Shown: piece by piece, positions 1-9,173 of the stretch | Layout: every line of letters starts with the position of its first letter | How positions within the stretch are numbered: the stretch's first letter is position 1 | From: Bradyrhizobium barranii subsp. apii | GTDB taxonomy: Bacteria; Pseudomonadota; Alphaproteobacteria; Rhizobiales; Xanthobacteraceae | NCBI RefSeq assembly: GCF_011516635.5 | Contig: NZ_CP096255.1 | Span: 7,872,501 to 7,936,500, forward strand | Length of the DNA stretch: 64,000 nucleotides | Direction of reading: 5' to 3' | The notes under the pieces: generated by a model | What the model was told of the DNA's origin: nothing | Seen by the model: only the letters and a program-made list of their open reading frames with translations | The model's database searches: none | Made by a program: the position numbers and the translations under genes

Positions 1-2
1 AC

Positions 3-797
3 TGCGTTCCTGAGGTCGAGAAGGTCGCCCGTGCCGCTCCCGGCGCGAAGGTGTTCTGCCGCATCCTCTATGACTGCGCCGGCGCCGAATGGCCGCTGTC
101 GCGCAAGTTCGGCTGCGACCCGGAAATGGCTGTCGACGTGCTCGACGTTGCCAAGCGCCTGGGCCTGGAGCCGTGCGGCATCTCCTTCCATGTCGGCTCG
201 CAGCAGCGCAAGGTGAAGGCGTGGGACCGTGCGCTGGCGATGGCCTCGCAGGTGTTCCGCGACTGCGCCGAGCGCGGCATCAACCTCTCCATGGTCAACA
301 TGGGCGGCGGCTTCCCGACCAAGTACCTGAAGGACGTGCCGCCGGTGGTCACCTACGGCCGCTCGATCTTCCGCGCGCTGCGCAAGCACTTCGGCAACCA
401 GATTCCGGAGACCATCATCGAGCCGGGTCGTGGCATGGTGGGCAATGCCGGCATCATCGAATCCGAAGTCGTGCTCATCTCGAAGAAGAGCGACGATGAC
501 GAGGTACGCTGGGTCTATCTCGACATCGGCAAGTTCGGCGGTCTCGCCGAGACCATGGACGAGTCGATCCGTTACGCCATCCGCACCCCGCATGACGGTG
601 CGGACATGACGCCGTGCGTGCTCGCAGGCCCGACCTGCGACAGCGCCGACGTGCTGTACGAGAAGAGCCCGTATCCGCTCCCCGTCACGCTCGAGATCGG
701 CGACAAGCTGCTGATCGAAGGCACCGGGGCCTATACGTCGACCTACTCGGCGGTGGCGTTCAACGGCATCCCACCGCTGAAGACGTACCACATCTGA
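3..797 (+). CDS. Ornithine/lysine decarboxylase, fold type III, 3' part
   Basis: This is the C-terminal part of a PLP-dependent decarboxylase of the eukaryotic ornithine decarboxylase type; the 5' end, with the PLP-binding lysine, lies before the window. The open frame runs in from the left edge. Visible family motifs are the phosphate-binding loop GGGFPTKY, EPGRGMVGNAG, the catalytic-cysteine segment GPTCDSADVLYE, and a C-terminal GAYTSTYSAVAFNGIPP. The family converts ornithine (or lysine) to putrescine (or cadaverine) in the cytoplasm. Homospermidine synthase lies 1.3 kb downstream on the same strand and uses putrescine, which supports ornithine as substrate. A strong hairpin follows the stop codon. 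Substrate choice between ornithine and lysine cannot be decided from this fragment. Confidence 0.93.
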   Translation, partial: CVPEVEKVARAAPGAKVFCRILYDCAGAEWPLSRKFGCDPEMAVDVLDVAKRLGLEPCGISFHVGSQQRKVKAWDRALAMASQVFRDCAERGINLSMVNMGGGFPTKYLKDVPPVVTYGRSIFRALRKHFGNQIPETIIEPGRGMVGNAGIIESEVVLISKKSDDDEVRWVYLDIGKFGGLAETMDESIRYAIRTPHDGADMTPCVLAGPTCDSADVLYEKSPYPLPVTLEIGDKLLIEGTGAYTSTYSAVAFNGIPPLKTYHI

Positions 798-842
798 TTT
801 GCCGCATCTGATCCGCCTCTCGTTTTGAGGCCTGACGAACCC

Positions 843-864
843 GGGAGCCGGTCCGCCGGCTCCC
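843..864 (+). terminator. Hairpin after the decarboxylase gene
   Basis: A perfect 9-bp stem (GGGAGCCGG / CCGGCTCCC) with a 4-base loop lies 46 bases after the decarboxylase stop. It is followed by TTCCTG, so the T tract is weak. It probably separates the decarboxylase transcript from the GNAT gene, at least in part. Confidence 0.6.
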
Positions 865-942
865 TTCCTGACATTGCCATTCTGACGACGTCTTGAGCCG
901 GCGTGCTTCTCGCACGCGGGTTCAAGCGGGGACTGACGCGCC

Positions 943-1530
943 ATGACTGCTTTTCGGAAGCCACAAGTCGCCCTCACTTCGAAAGCCGCTCCGTTCGCGA
1001 TCCGTGCGGAACGTGCTGCCGACGTCGCCGCCCGTGAAGCGCTGCTGGATGCCTGCTTTGGCGAGAACCGCCATGACCGCACCTGCCAGCGCCTGCGCGA
1101 CGGACGTGCACCTGCCGCAGGCCTTGCCCTGTCGGCTGTGCGCGAGGGGACACTCGTGGGAACCGTGCGGCTGTGGCACGTCAGCGCCGGAGGCAGGCCC
1201 GCTTTGGTCCTCGGACCGCTGGCGGTGGACCCTGCCTTCCGCGAGCTCGGGATCGGCGCCGCGCTGATGCAACAAGCGCTGGCCGCCGCCCGGGCACGGG
1301 GGCATGCCGCCGTGATCCTGCTCGGCGATGCCCCCTATTACGCCCGCTTCGGCTTCTCGCCCGAGAAGACCGGCGCATTGATGCTGCCCGGCCCGTTCGA
1401 GCGCGATCGCCTGCTGGCGATCGAATTCCAGGCCGGTGCGCTGGATGGCGTTGAGGGGATGATCGTCCCGACCGGCGCGGCCCTGCCCAAACGGAGGGTA
1501 GTTCGCGCCCTCCAGGCGCACGCGGCCTAA
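943..1530 (+). CDS. GNAT family N-acetyltransferase
   Basis: A 195-residue GNAT acetyltransferase of the YhbS-like type. The acetyl-CoA-binding core is LGPLAVDPAFRELGIGAALMQQAL (about residues 87-110 in two blocks), where the usual R/Q-x-x-G-x-G/A loop reads RELGIG. It is followed by the typical DAPYYARFGF segment. It is soluble and has no signal peptide. It sits between the ornithine decarboxylase and homospermidine synthase genes on the same strand, so a polyamine or related amine is a possible acceptor, but that is inference from position only. The ATG at 943 has a purine-rich GGGGA upstream. Confidence 0.85.
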   Translation: MTAFRKPQVALTSKAAPFAIRAERAADVAAREALLDACFGENRHDRTCQRLRDGRAPAAGLALSAVREGTLVGTVRLWHVSAGGRPALVLGPLAVDPAFRELGIGAALMQQALAAARARGHAAVILLGDAPYYARFGFSPEKTGALMLPGPFERDRLLAIEFQAGALDGVEGMIVPTGAALPKRRVVRALQAHAA

Positions 1531-1665
1531 GGGATTGCCATGATGGCAACGACCTAAGCCGCGTTCCGCGGCGATGCTCGCGCGTGCCCGTTCCTTTGGG
1601 GTTGCGCGGGCCTGAGAAACGCCCTTTAACCCGCCAAACACCCCCTTCAGTCGAGGCCCACGACC

Positions 1666-2055
1666 ATGTCCCGTCGCCTGATCTCCACCGGCTCTCCCCT
1701 CGAGAAGACCGTCGGCTACAGCCGCGCCGTGATCGACGGCGAGTTCGCCTTCGTCGCCGGAACCACCGGCTATGACTACACGACGATGACGATGCCATCA
1801 GATGTCACGAGCCAGTCACGCAACTGCTTCAAGACCATCGAAGCCGCCCTGAAGGAGGGCGGATTCGAGATGGCCGATATCGTCCGTGCGACCTACTACG
1901 TCACCGACGCCAGCTACATCGATGCCCACTTCGCCGTCTGCGGCGAGGTTCTCGGCGACATAAGGCCGGCTGCGACACTGCTTGTCGTCAGCGCGCTCGC
2001 CAAGCCCGAGATGAAGGTCGAGATCGAAGTCACCGCCAAGCGCCGCAGCGCCTGA
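1666..2055 (+). CDS. RidA/YjgF-family protein lacking the catalytic arginine
   Basis: A 129-residue member of the Rid (YjgF/YER057c/UK114) family; trimers of this family bind small imine or enamine metabolites. The C-terminal core is recognisable (KPEMKVEIEVTAKR). In imine-deaminating RidA the conserved segment reads PARS with Arg105 contacting the substrate carboxylate; here the aligned segment reads RPAAT, so that arginine is replaced by alanine. It therefore probably belongs to a Rid subgroup without classical 2-aminoacrylate deaminase activity. It is 45 bases upstream of homospermidine synthase and is likely co-transcribed with it; a role tied to the aldehyde/imine intermediates of homospermidine synthesis is plausible but unproven. 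Confidence 0.85.
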   Translation: MSRRLISTGSPLEKTVGYSRAVIDGEFAFVAGTTGYDYTTMTMPSDVTSQSRNCFKTIEAALKEGGFEMADIVRATYYVTDASYIDAHFAVCGEVLGDIRPAATLLVVSALAKPEMKVEIEVTAKRRSA

Positions 2056-2100
2056 TCCACCCACCCTTTGTCTGCCAGCACGTTCCGGAGAAACCATCCC

Positions 2101-3543
2101 ATGAGCCACCCCTCGCAGATCTACGCGAAGATCACTGGTCCCATCGTCATGGTCGGCTTCGGCTCCATCGGCAAAGGCACGCTGCCGATGATCGAGCGAC
2201 ATCTCGATTACGACAAGTCGCGCGTCACCGTGATCGATCCCAAGGACGAGGGCCGCAAGGCGCATTGCGAGAAGCAGAACGTCCGCTTCATCCAGAAGGC
2301 CGTGACCCGGGACAATTATCGCGAGTTGCTGACCCCGCTGCTCACCGAAGGCGGCGGCCAGGGCTTCTGCGTCAATCTCTCGGTCGATACCGGCTCCACC
2401 GACATCATGGAGCTCTGCAACGAGCTCGGCGCGCTCTACATCGACACCGTCAACGAGCCCTGGCTCGGCTTCTATTTCGATTCCTCGAAGGGCCCGGAAG
2501 CGCGCTCCAACTACGCCCTTCGCGAAGTGACGCTGGCCGCAAAGAAGGCGCGCCCGGCGGGCTCGACGACGGCCGTGTCCTGCTGTGGCGCCAATCCCGG
2601 CATGGTCTCCTTTTTCGTCAAGCAGGCGCTGCTCAATGTCGCCGCTGATCTGAAGCTCAATGCCCCCAAGCCGAAGACCAAGGCCGAGTGGGCCGATTTG
2701 ATGCGGCAGGCCGGCATCAAGGGCATCCACATCGCCGAACGCGACACCCAGCGCTCCAAGTCGCCGAAGGAGCCTGACGTCTTCGTCAACACCTGGTCGG
2801 TGGAAGGTTTCCTGTCCGAAGGCGTGCAGCCGTCCGAACTCGGCTGGGGCACCCATGAAAAATGGATGCCCGAGAATGCGCGCACCCACGAAGCCGGCTG
2901 CGGCGCGGCCATCTATCTGATGCAGCCCGGCGCCAACACGCGCGTGCGCACCTGGTGCCCGACCCGCGGCGCGCAGTACGGATTCCTGGTCACCCACAAC
3001 GAGTCGATCTCGATCTCCGATTACTTCACGGTGCGCGACGCATCGGGCACGGCGGTCTACCGGCCGACCTGCCACTACGCCTACCATCCGGCCGACGATG
3101 CCGTGCTGTCGCTGCACGAAATGTTCGGCCGCGCCGCGAAGATGCAGGAAAAGCACCACATCCTCGACGAGAACGAGATCGTCGACGGCATCGACGAGCT
3201 CGGCGTGCTGCTGTTCGGCCATGACAACAACGCCTATTGGTACGGCTCGCAGCTCTCCATCGAGGAGACCCGCCAACTCGCGCCCTATCAGAACGCCACC
3301 GGCCTGCAGGTGACCTCCGCCGTGCTCGGCGGCATGGTGTGGGCGCTGGAAAACCCGAACGAAGGCATCGTCGAAGCCGACGAGATGGATTTCGATCGTC
3401 TGCTGGAGATCCAGCTGCCGTATCTCGGCCCGGTGAAGGGTTTCTACACCGACTGGACGCCGCTGACGGATCGTCCGGGACTGTTCCCGGAAGACATCGA
3501 CACGAGCGATCCCTGGCAGTTCCGGAATGTCCTGGTGCGTTGA
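2101..3543 (+). CDS. hss: Homospermidine synthase
   Basis: A 480-residue cytoplasmic NAD-dependent homospermidine synthase, close to the usual length of about 477. The enzyme joins two putrescine molecules (or putrescine and spermidine) to sym-homospermidine. The N-terminus has a Rossmann motif VMVGFGSIGKGTLPMI (about residues 15-30), and the rest is colinear with the family, including the DTVNEPWLGFYFD region. The start at 2101 was chosen over an in-frame upstream ATG at 2068 because CGGAGAAA sits just before it and the protein then begins at the family position. Together with ornithine decarboxylase it completes ornithine to putrescine to homospermidine, the typical polyamine route of rhizobia. 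Confidence 0.95.
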   Translation: MSHPSQIYAKITGPIVMVGFGSIGKGTLPMIERHLDYDKSRVTVIDPKDEGRKAHCEKQNVRFIQKAVTRDNYRELLTPLLTEGGGQGFCVNLSVDTGSTDIMELCNELGALYIDTVNEPWLGFYFDSSKGPEARSNYALREVTLAAKKARPAGSTTAVSCCGANPGMVSFFVKQALLNVAADLKLNAPKPKTKAEWADLMRQAGIKGIHIAERDTQRSKSPKEPDVFVNTWSVEGFLSEGVQPSELGWGTHEKWMPENARTHEAGCGAAIYLMQPGANTRVRTWCPTRGAQYGFLVTHNESISISDYFTVRDASGTAVYRPTCHYAYHPADDAVLSLHEMFGRAAKMQEKHHILDENEIVDGIDELGVLLFGHDNNAYWYGSQLSIEETRQLAPYQNATGLQVTSAVLGGMVWALENPNEGIVEADEMDFDRLLEIQLPYLGPVKGFYTDWTPLTDRPGLFPEDIDTSDPWQFRNVLVR

Positions 3544-3568
3544 TCGCGCACCACGCCTGATCGATCAT

Positions 3569-3593
3569 GATGCCCGGCCTCGCGCCGGGCATC
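3569..3593. terminator. Hairpin between convergent hss and adc
   Basis: A perfect 10-bp inverted repeat (GATGCCCGGC / GCCGGGCATC, 5-base loop) lies 25 bases after the hss stop and 29 bases before the end of the convergent decarboxylase gene. It is placed to stop transcription from both sides. On the plus strand it is followed by TCGTTT. Confidence 0.65.
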
Positions 3594-3621
3594 TCGTTTC
3601 GCGGCCTATCACTTGGCCAAG

Positions 3622-4362
3622 TTACTTGGCCAAGTAATCGAACGCCACGCTGCCGAGCCCGAGCGTCAGGTCCGCTTTGAAATGCAGCGCGGAGACCACC
3701 TCGCGCACCGGCAGGCGGGCGACGTCGCAGAGTGCGTGGGGAAACAGGCCGAGCGCGGCAGGGCCGGTCCAAGCTTCCTTCAGCACGACGTCATCGAGAT
3801 GAAACCGCACCAGCTCGCAGATCCGCGGGCTGCCGTCGACATGCGGGATGATCTTCAGGATGAAGTTCGGCGACGCCAGCGACTTCAGCACTGTGTCGTG
3901 GTCGACCTTGCGGTGCTTGTAACCCATCGTGGCCGAGGCGCAGAGGACCGAGCCGTAATGCAGCGAGCCGACCAGGACGTCGCTCTCGATCTCGATCTTG
4001 GGCCTTGCGAGCTTCTTCGGAAAGCCCCACAGCTCGCGGCCGCCGGCGATCGGGGCCTCGTCGTCCAGATACATCGCGTGGGTGTAGCCGCCCTCCTCGC
4101 CCTTGAAGCGGACCGGGATCACCTGCCCGGTTTCGGTGTAGTCGCCGAATCCGGTCGAGTCGGGCATGCGGATGAACTCGTATTTCACCACCGGCTCCGC
4201 CACCTCGAGCGGCTCGGGCACGATGGCGGCGAGGGCTTCGGGATCGGTCCTGTAGGTGATGATGAAATATTCGCGGTCGAAGAAGCGATATGGCCCCGGC
4301 GGGAATGACGGGTTGGTGAGCGGCATCGAATAAGCGGTGCGGCGGACGTCTTCGATCTTCAT
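3622..4362 (-). CDS. adc: Acetoacetate decarboxylase
   Basis: A 246-residue acetoacetate decarboxylase (acetoacetate to acetone plus CO2). It is colinear with the clostridial enzyme, including FPPGPYRFFDREYF, VPEPLEV, MGYKHR, NFILKIIPHVDGSPRI and EAWTGP. The Schiff-base lysine pair is in ELWGFPKKLARP (Lys116-117 from the chosen start). An in-frame ATG 12 bases earlier (4374) would add MGPP; the start at 4362 gives the family N-terminus and has GGGGCC upstream. It faces hss and is separated from it by a hairpin, so it is a separate unit. Some members of the fold act on other keto acids, but the conserved catalytic motif supports the classical activity. Confidence 0.92.
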   Translation of the reverse strand: MKIEDVRRTAYSMPLTNPSFPPGPYRFFDREYFIITYRTDPEALAAIVPEPLEVAEPVVKYEFIRMPDSTGFGDYTETGQVIPVRFKGEEGGYTHAMYLDDEAPIAGGRELWGFPKKLARPKIEIESDVLVGSLHYGSVLCASATMGYKHRKVDHDTVLKSLASPNFILKIIPHVDGSPRICELVRFHLDDVVLKEAWTGPAALGLFPHALCDVARLPVREVVSALHFKADLTLGLGSVAFDYLAK

Positions 4363-4456
4363 GGGAGGCCCCATCTGTCGTTGGCGCGACAGATTATGGA
4401 ACGGGCCGTCTGCCGAGGCGAGATCAAATGCGCGTCACAATACGCCGGCCGCCGGG

Positions 4457-4789
4457 CTACTTCTCCTTGATCGGGGGCGCGATCTTCTCCGCGGGCGCCG
4501 CCGGCAGTGCCGGCTTGGTCGCCGCACCCTGCGTCTGCGGATCGGGGCGCGCGGGCTCGGGGGCCGGCGTGGTCGGCCGGTCGCCACCGGGCTTGGCCTG
4601 CGCGGGCGTCTTGTCCTGATCGCTGGACGGCGTGCCCTGGAGCGGTTGCGTCGCCTGCGCCGTCTGCGTCCGGCTTTCGGCCCGGATCTGCGCCAGCGAT
4701 AGACCTGACACCACGACGCCTGCTGCGAACAGCGAGCAGGCGATCATCAGGTCGCGTTTCAGTCTGCGCTTGTCATTTGGGCCGGGCAT
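4457..4789 (-). CDS. Small Pro/Ala-rich single-pass membrane protein
   Basis: A 110-residue hypothetical protein. A positively charged N-terminus (NDKRRLKRD) is followed by one membrane segment (about residues 14-33, ACSLFAAGVVVSGLSLA) and then a low-complexity tail rich in Pro, Ala, Gln and Thr, predicted to lie in the periplasm. The start at 4789 is chosen because AAAGGCGGTG lies just upstream; an in-frame start at 4888 would add a non-membrane arginine-rich stretch. It lies about 100 bases downstream of the MgtC-family gene on the same strand. No family was recognised. Confidence 0.6.
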   Translation of the reverse strand: MPGPNDKRRLKRDLMIACSLFAAGVVVSGLSLAQIRAESRTQTAQATQPLQGTPSSDQDKTPAQAKPGGDRPTTPAPEPARPDPQTQGAATKPALPAAPAEKIAPPIKEK

Positions 4790-4890
4790 GTCGATCACCG
4801 CCTTTGTCCGCGGGACCAACGAACTTGCCCGACTGCGGTTCCATGGCGGACGAGGCGGGAACCGTGCCTTCGCGCGCCAAAACGCCACGC

Positions 4891-5619
4891 TCAGTCGGAG
4901 GTGTTGACTTCCCAGGTGGCGTGGCGGACGCCCGGCAGGTGCTGGAGATCGGTCGCCACCGCGTTCAGCTCGTTCGGATCGACTGCGGTCGCAACCAGCT
5001 TTGCGACAATCTCGATCAGGTCATCCCCAGTCTCAACCACGTCGATATCGGCCACCGGATATTTCGCGGCTTCCAACTTGTCGACGAGACGGTCGCGCAT
5101 GTCGGGCAGGGCGTCGGCCGCGACGGCGAGCTTGAAGTAGTAGGTCGCCTCCGAGGTCTTCTCGTTCAGCGGAATGCGGTTGATGGCGTTGACCAGCGGG
5201 CGCAGCATGGTGTTGCCGGCGATGACGAACACGGTCAGCGCGGCCGCCTGCGCGACCATGTCGGCGCCGGCACAGGAGCCGACCGCGGCGGAGGCCCACA
5301 GCGTCGCCGCGGTGTTGAGCCCGCGCACATCCATGCCCTGCTTCATGATGACGCCGGCGCCGAGGAAGCCGATGCCCGAGACGACATAGGAGATCACGCG
5401 GACCGCGCCGTCGGCGCCGGTCAGATGCATGGCGAGATCGACGAAGGCGGCGGCACCGATCGCGACCAGCACGTTGGTGCGCAGGCCCGCGGTGCGCTGG
5501 CGGTACTGCCGCTCGGCGCCGATCAGCGTGCCCAGCACGAAGGCCGTAAACAGGCTGACCAGCGTGTCCGCGAAGTCAGCAATCTGGAAGGTCGTCAAAA
5601 ACCGCATGGTCCCTCGCAC
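4891..5619 (-). CDS. MgtC/SapB-family inner-membrane protein
   Basis: A 242-residue MgtC-family protein: about five hydrophobic segments in the first 140 residues carrying the signature GAERQYRQRTAGLRTN (about residues 34-49) and GIGFLGAGVIMKQG. A soluble C-terminal domain (about 160-242) follows, as in the longer MgtC type with an ACT-like fold. In pathogens MgtC modulates the F-type ATP synthase and is linked to low Mg; in soil bacteria the role is less clear. A second in-frame Met at residue 5 (4 codons in) is also possible. No Mg-sensing leader is evident in the short upstream region. Confidence 0.85.
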   Translation of the reverse strand: MRGTMRFLTTFQIADFADTLVSLFTAFVLGTLIGAERQYRQRTAGLRTNVLVAIGAAAFVDLAMHLTGADGAVRVISYVVSGIGFLGAGVIMKQGMDVRGLNTAATLWASAAVGSCAGADMVAQAAALTVFVIAGNTMLRPLVNAINRIPLNEKTSEATYYFKLAVAADALPDMRDRLVDKLEAAKYPVADIDVVETGDDLIEIVAKLVATAVDPNELNAVATDLQHLPGVRHATWEVNTSD

Positions 5620-5667
5620 GGGTTGGCAAACGATCTATGCGAGAGTGCCGACGAGGTCAATTTGAAC

Positions 5668-5694
5668 GGGCACCGGCTGTGGAAGCCGATGCCC
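5668..5694 (-). terminator. Hairpin after the first FG-GAP/AIDA gene
   Basis: An 11-bp stem with a 5-base loop (on the minus strand GGGCATCGGCT, loop TCCAC, AGCCGGTGCCC) sits 22 bases after the original stop (5716-5718) of the truncated giant gene. A related hairpin follows the second copy. Confidence 0.6.
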
Positions 5695-5715
5695 GGTCGT
5701 CTTGTTTTCTCCGCC

Positions 5716-8700
5716 TTAATGAGCGGCCGCGAGCAACGTCTGCTGGGGCGGCGTGTAGTTCAGCACGGTGCCGCCGTTGCCGTCGGAGGCGAGCGCGAAG
5801 GACGAGGCCGAGTATTGCGCCAGCAGAGCCCAGGAGTAGCTCTAGCCGCCGTCGGTCGTGACCGTCAGATTGTTCGCGCCGTCGACATCGAGGCTGCTGA
5901 TCACGGTGTTGCGGAAGTCGATGGTGTCATCGGCGCCGAAATTGGCGATCGAGCCGGCCAGGCCCGCCGGCGTATCCAGCACCAGCGTCGAACCCGCCGA
6001 GCCGCCGAAATCGACGTTCTGGAGCAGGCCGCCAGCGTAGACATGCTCGCTGCCGCCATCCAGATGCGCATTCGAGACGTTGCCGCCCGCCCCCACATCC
6101 TGCTCGCCACCGCCGCTGACCGTCGTTGCGATCGCAGCGCCTGCGACGAACTGATAGCCGCCATTGATCGTCGCGCCGCCGTCAGTGGCGCCAGCGTCCA
6201 CGTATTGGAAGCCGCCGGCTGCGATCGTCGTGCCCGTTGTCGCGCCACCGGAGCCGACATATTGCCGCCCACCGGCATTGATGACGGTGCCGGCAGCGTG
6301 GCCATTGCCGAGCACCTGCTGATTGCCGTCGAGCACGGTGTCGGTGACGGTACCTTGATAAACATCCTGGTAGCCACCCGCCGCAACCGTCGTTCCGGCG
6401 GCGCTACCGCCCTGATAGACGTGCTGGGCGCCGCCGCTCGCGACGAGGACGCCATTCGCCGTGCCGTAGTCGTATTGATTGCCGCCGGCGCCCACCGTCG
6501 TGCCCGTCGCCGTCCCGCTCAGATATTGCGTTCCGCCGTCGATCGTCGTGTTGACGTCGCGGCCGCCGGCGGCAACCGACTGTTGTCCGCCTGCCCTGAT
6601 CGTGGTGTGGGCCGAGGTGCCGTTGGCGTAGACCTGCCCGAAACCGTACAACAGGGTATCTGTCGCACGCCCACCGGCGCGGATGTCCTGATAGCCGCCG
6701 GCTTCGATCGTCGCGCCGGTCGTGCCGGTGCCAAAAACATGCTGCTGGCCGCCGTTCTTGACCACCGATCCGGTCGAGATGCCGTAGTCTTCTTCGATTC
6801 CGTTGCGCAAGACGGTCGCCCCGACCGAGGTGCCGCGGACGACAAGGCTCGGGTTGAAGGATGAGGAGGCCGCCGCGACGATCGCGTTCTCAAGTGAGGC
6901 GCCGCTCGCCAGCGTGTAGCCAAAGGCGAGAGGGATCGATTGCGACACGCCGGTATTGCCGGCGGCGTCGCGCAGACGGGCCGTCACATAGGAAAGTCCG
7001 GTTGCCGGAGACAGATTGTCCAGCCGCCAGGTGCCGTCGGCGGCGCTAGTGACTGCGTGATCCGTTGGACCAAACGACAAGGTGAGCGCGGAGGTCGCGT
7101 CAGCCAGGTCGAGCGTGCCCCGGACGGTGATCGAAAAGGGCGTTGCATCGGAATTTTCGATGCTCGTGATCGCGAGGACGGGGGCGGTCGCATCGACCGT
7201 AAAGGTGAATGCGGGCCCGGGGTTGCTATGGTTGCCCAGGCTATCCGTGGCGGTCGCGGCGTAGCTGTAGGTCGAGCCGTCCTGGAGGCCGGACACGCCG
7301 AGGCTCCAGCTGCCGTCGCTGCCAACCGTGGTGACGCCAACGACGGAATTGTCGCCGGCATTCGTGACCGTGACGGTGTCTCCGGCATTGCCGGAGCCGG
7401 ACAGGGTCGTCATCCCGCCATGGAAGTGCGCCGCGTTGATGTAATTGTTGCCGTCCGCACCCGGCGTCACGTCCGCATCGACGATCGTCAGGGCCGGAGG
7501 CGTGCGGCTGATCGTATATTGCGTGGTGGTCGAATTCGGCGCGGTGAGGAAAACATCCTCGCCGGTCGAGGAGTTGCTCGTTGTCCACTCCACCACCACG
7601 TCGGCTTTTCCGTCTCCATTGAGGTCACCGACGGTGATTCCGTTGGCGCCCGAAGCGAGCGGCAACGTCACCGCCGGGCCGAACGTGCCGTCACCGCGAC
7701 TGTAGAAGGTCGAAAGCGTATTGTTGCTGCTAGCGACCACGGCGAGGTCCGTTTTACCGTCGCCATTGAAGTCCGCGGCCGCCAAGTTCCAGATGGGCGC
7801 CGGTGTCAGGAAGGTCTGTGGCGACGCGAAGGTGCCGTCGCCGTTGCCGAGCAGGATCGCAATCGAGTTGTTGGTTCCGAGTGCAAGATCAAGCTTGCCG
7901 TCGCCGCTGATCGTTCTGGATGAGGTGCCGGCCGTGATCGGGGATTGGAACGTGCCATCCCCGTTGCCAAGCCGCACGGCAACCGGCGAACTTGACGAGT
8001 CCTGCACAAGCAGATCGATCTTTCCATCGCCGTTGAAATCTCCGCTCGCGAAGGCGTTGGAGGCATTCGTGGCAATGGGCGATCCGAAAGAACCATCGCC
8101 GTTACCGAGCAGCAGCGACGTGCCGATGTTGTTCGACATGATCACGTCGGCCCTGCCGTCGCCGTTGAAGTCGGCAAACGCCCTGATATTGCCGCCAGTG
8201 CTGCCACCCGTCGCATACTTCGTCGCCGCCGCGAACGTGCCGTCGCCATTGCCCAGCCTGACGTCCAGGGTCCCGGTGAAGATGTTGCCCATCAGGACGT
8301 CCAGCTTGCCGTCGCCGTTGACGTCGCCGAGTCGAATCGACGATTCCAGCTCCGAGGCGCCGGTCAGCGAGGTTTGCGTGAACTGGCCCGTGCCGTCATT
8401 GGTCCTGACATCAAGAAAGTATGCGGAAGCGCTGACGGTTCGGATGTACACCATATCCTGCTTGCCATCGCCGTTGGCGTCGCCGACCGCCGCCGTGTTG
8501 ATGATGCTGAAGCGCGGACCGCTCATCTGCGTTTCGGACTGGAACGGCCCGACATAATAGCCGCTGGAATCGTGCACATTGGTGCCGGTCAGTTGCAGCC
8601 CCAGCGAACCGCTGCCCGAGCCGGTGTTGACCGTGACCGTGTAGCTCGCGCCGTTGCTGCCAGCCACCGGCGTGATGTCCGTGATGCCGGCACCATTGAT

Positions 8701-8853
8701 GCTCCCCGTCGTGGCGAGGGTGAACTGATCGACCGTGACGCCGGACACCGGCTTCGAAAAGGTGACGGTGTAGTGCACGACGGACGCGTCGGTCGACGAC
8801 GGATCGGTGCCTGTGATGCTGACGAGCGTCGGAAGAACGGGGATGAGTGGCAT
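5716..8853 (-). pseudogene. Giant Ig/FG-GAP/AIDA-repeat surface-type protein, copy 1, truncated by a TAG codon
   Basis: The open frame 8853-5842 encodes 1003 residues and stops at TAG (5842-5844). The same frame continues for about 42 more codons to TAA at 5716, and that tail (QSYSWALLAQY...PPQQTLLAAAH) matches the C-terminus of the paralogue at 9174-12677, where the TAG position is CAG (Gln). Domains in order: N-terminal Ig-like region (about 1-100); about seven FG-GAP/VCBS units with Ca-binding DxNGDGKxD loops (about 110-440); one or two Ig-like domains (about 455-650); AIDA-type GG-repeats (about 660-950); then the TIDFRNT segment. The start at 8853 has AGGGAA upstream. There is no classical signal peptide and no beta-barrel, so type I-like export through the C-terminus is likely; the truncation removes that end. 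It may still be made in shortened form. Confidence 0.8.
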
Positions 8854-9120
8854 GGGATTCCCTGGCGTGGCGCTTGATGCGAGGATTCGAATTGCACGCC
8901 GGCTCCGGACAGGCCGACGCCAAGCGCAACTGATCGCGCGGCAGCAATTCGAAATTGCACGCCGTGCTCTCTACATCTGCGACCCTACAGGGACTGCTTG
9001 TCGGTTATGTTACACATTAACGATAAACAACATAACGCAGGGAGCCTGTGCCTCGCAGAAACCGGTCCCTCGCAAGATCGACAGACGATCCATGCGAGAG
9101 TTGCGCCGCGGTCAATTTGA
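8854..9120 (-). promoter_or_regulatory. Upstream region of giant gene copy 1 with a GTTA-N5-TAAC site
   Basis: This gene-free stretch matches the region upstream of copy 2 (12678-12888). Shared elements are CAATTCGAAATTG near 8946, a conserved block of about 45 bases after it, and a long inverted repeat GTTATGTT (9004-9011) and AACATAAC (9029-9036). Inside it lies GTTACACATTAAC (9010-9022), which has the same GTTA-N5-TAAC spacing as the Zur box at 17761. The inverted repeat is 151 bases upstream of the start codon. A Zur-family operator is inference. Confidence 0.45.
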
Positions 9121-9153
9121 ACGGGCATCGGCGCTATGGAAGCCAATGCCCGT
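9121..9153 (-). terminator. Hairpin after the second FG-GAP/AIDA gene
   Basis: ACGGGCAT and ATGCCCGT form the arms of a hairpin 21 bases after the stop of copy 2. The flanking bases (GTCAATTTGAACGGGCA) are shared with the hairpin after copy 1, so the duplicated unit includes its 3' end. Confidence 0.55.
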
Positions 9154-9173
9154 CCGTCTTGGTTTTGCCTGCC

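Noticed and set aside
5842..5844. TAG as a recoded sense codon
   Set aside because: Other genes in the window end with TAG (for example at 4457-4459 and 22469-22471), and no recoding element was seen.
5900..6800. Regularly spaced repeats resembling a CRISPR array
   Set aside because: The periodicity is that of AIDA-type protein repeats of about 20 residues in the coding frame; units are degenerate and have no spacer structure.
4507..6864. A 785-codon open frame on the plus strand
   Set aside because: It is the antisense of the MgtC-family and giant-protein genes; its arginine-rich composition is typical for shadow frames in GC-rich DNA.
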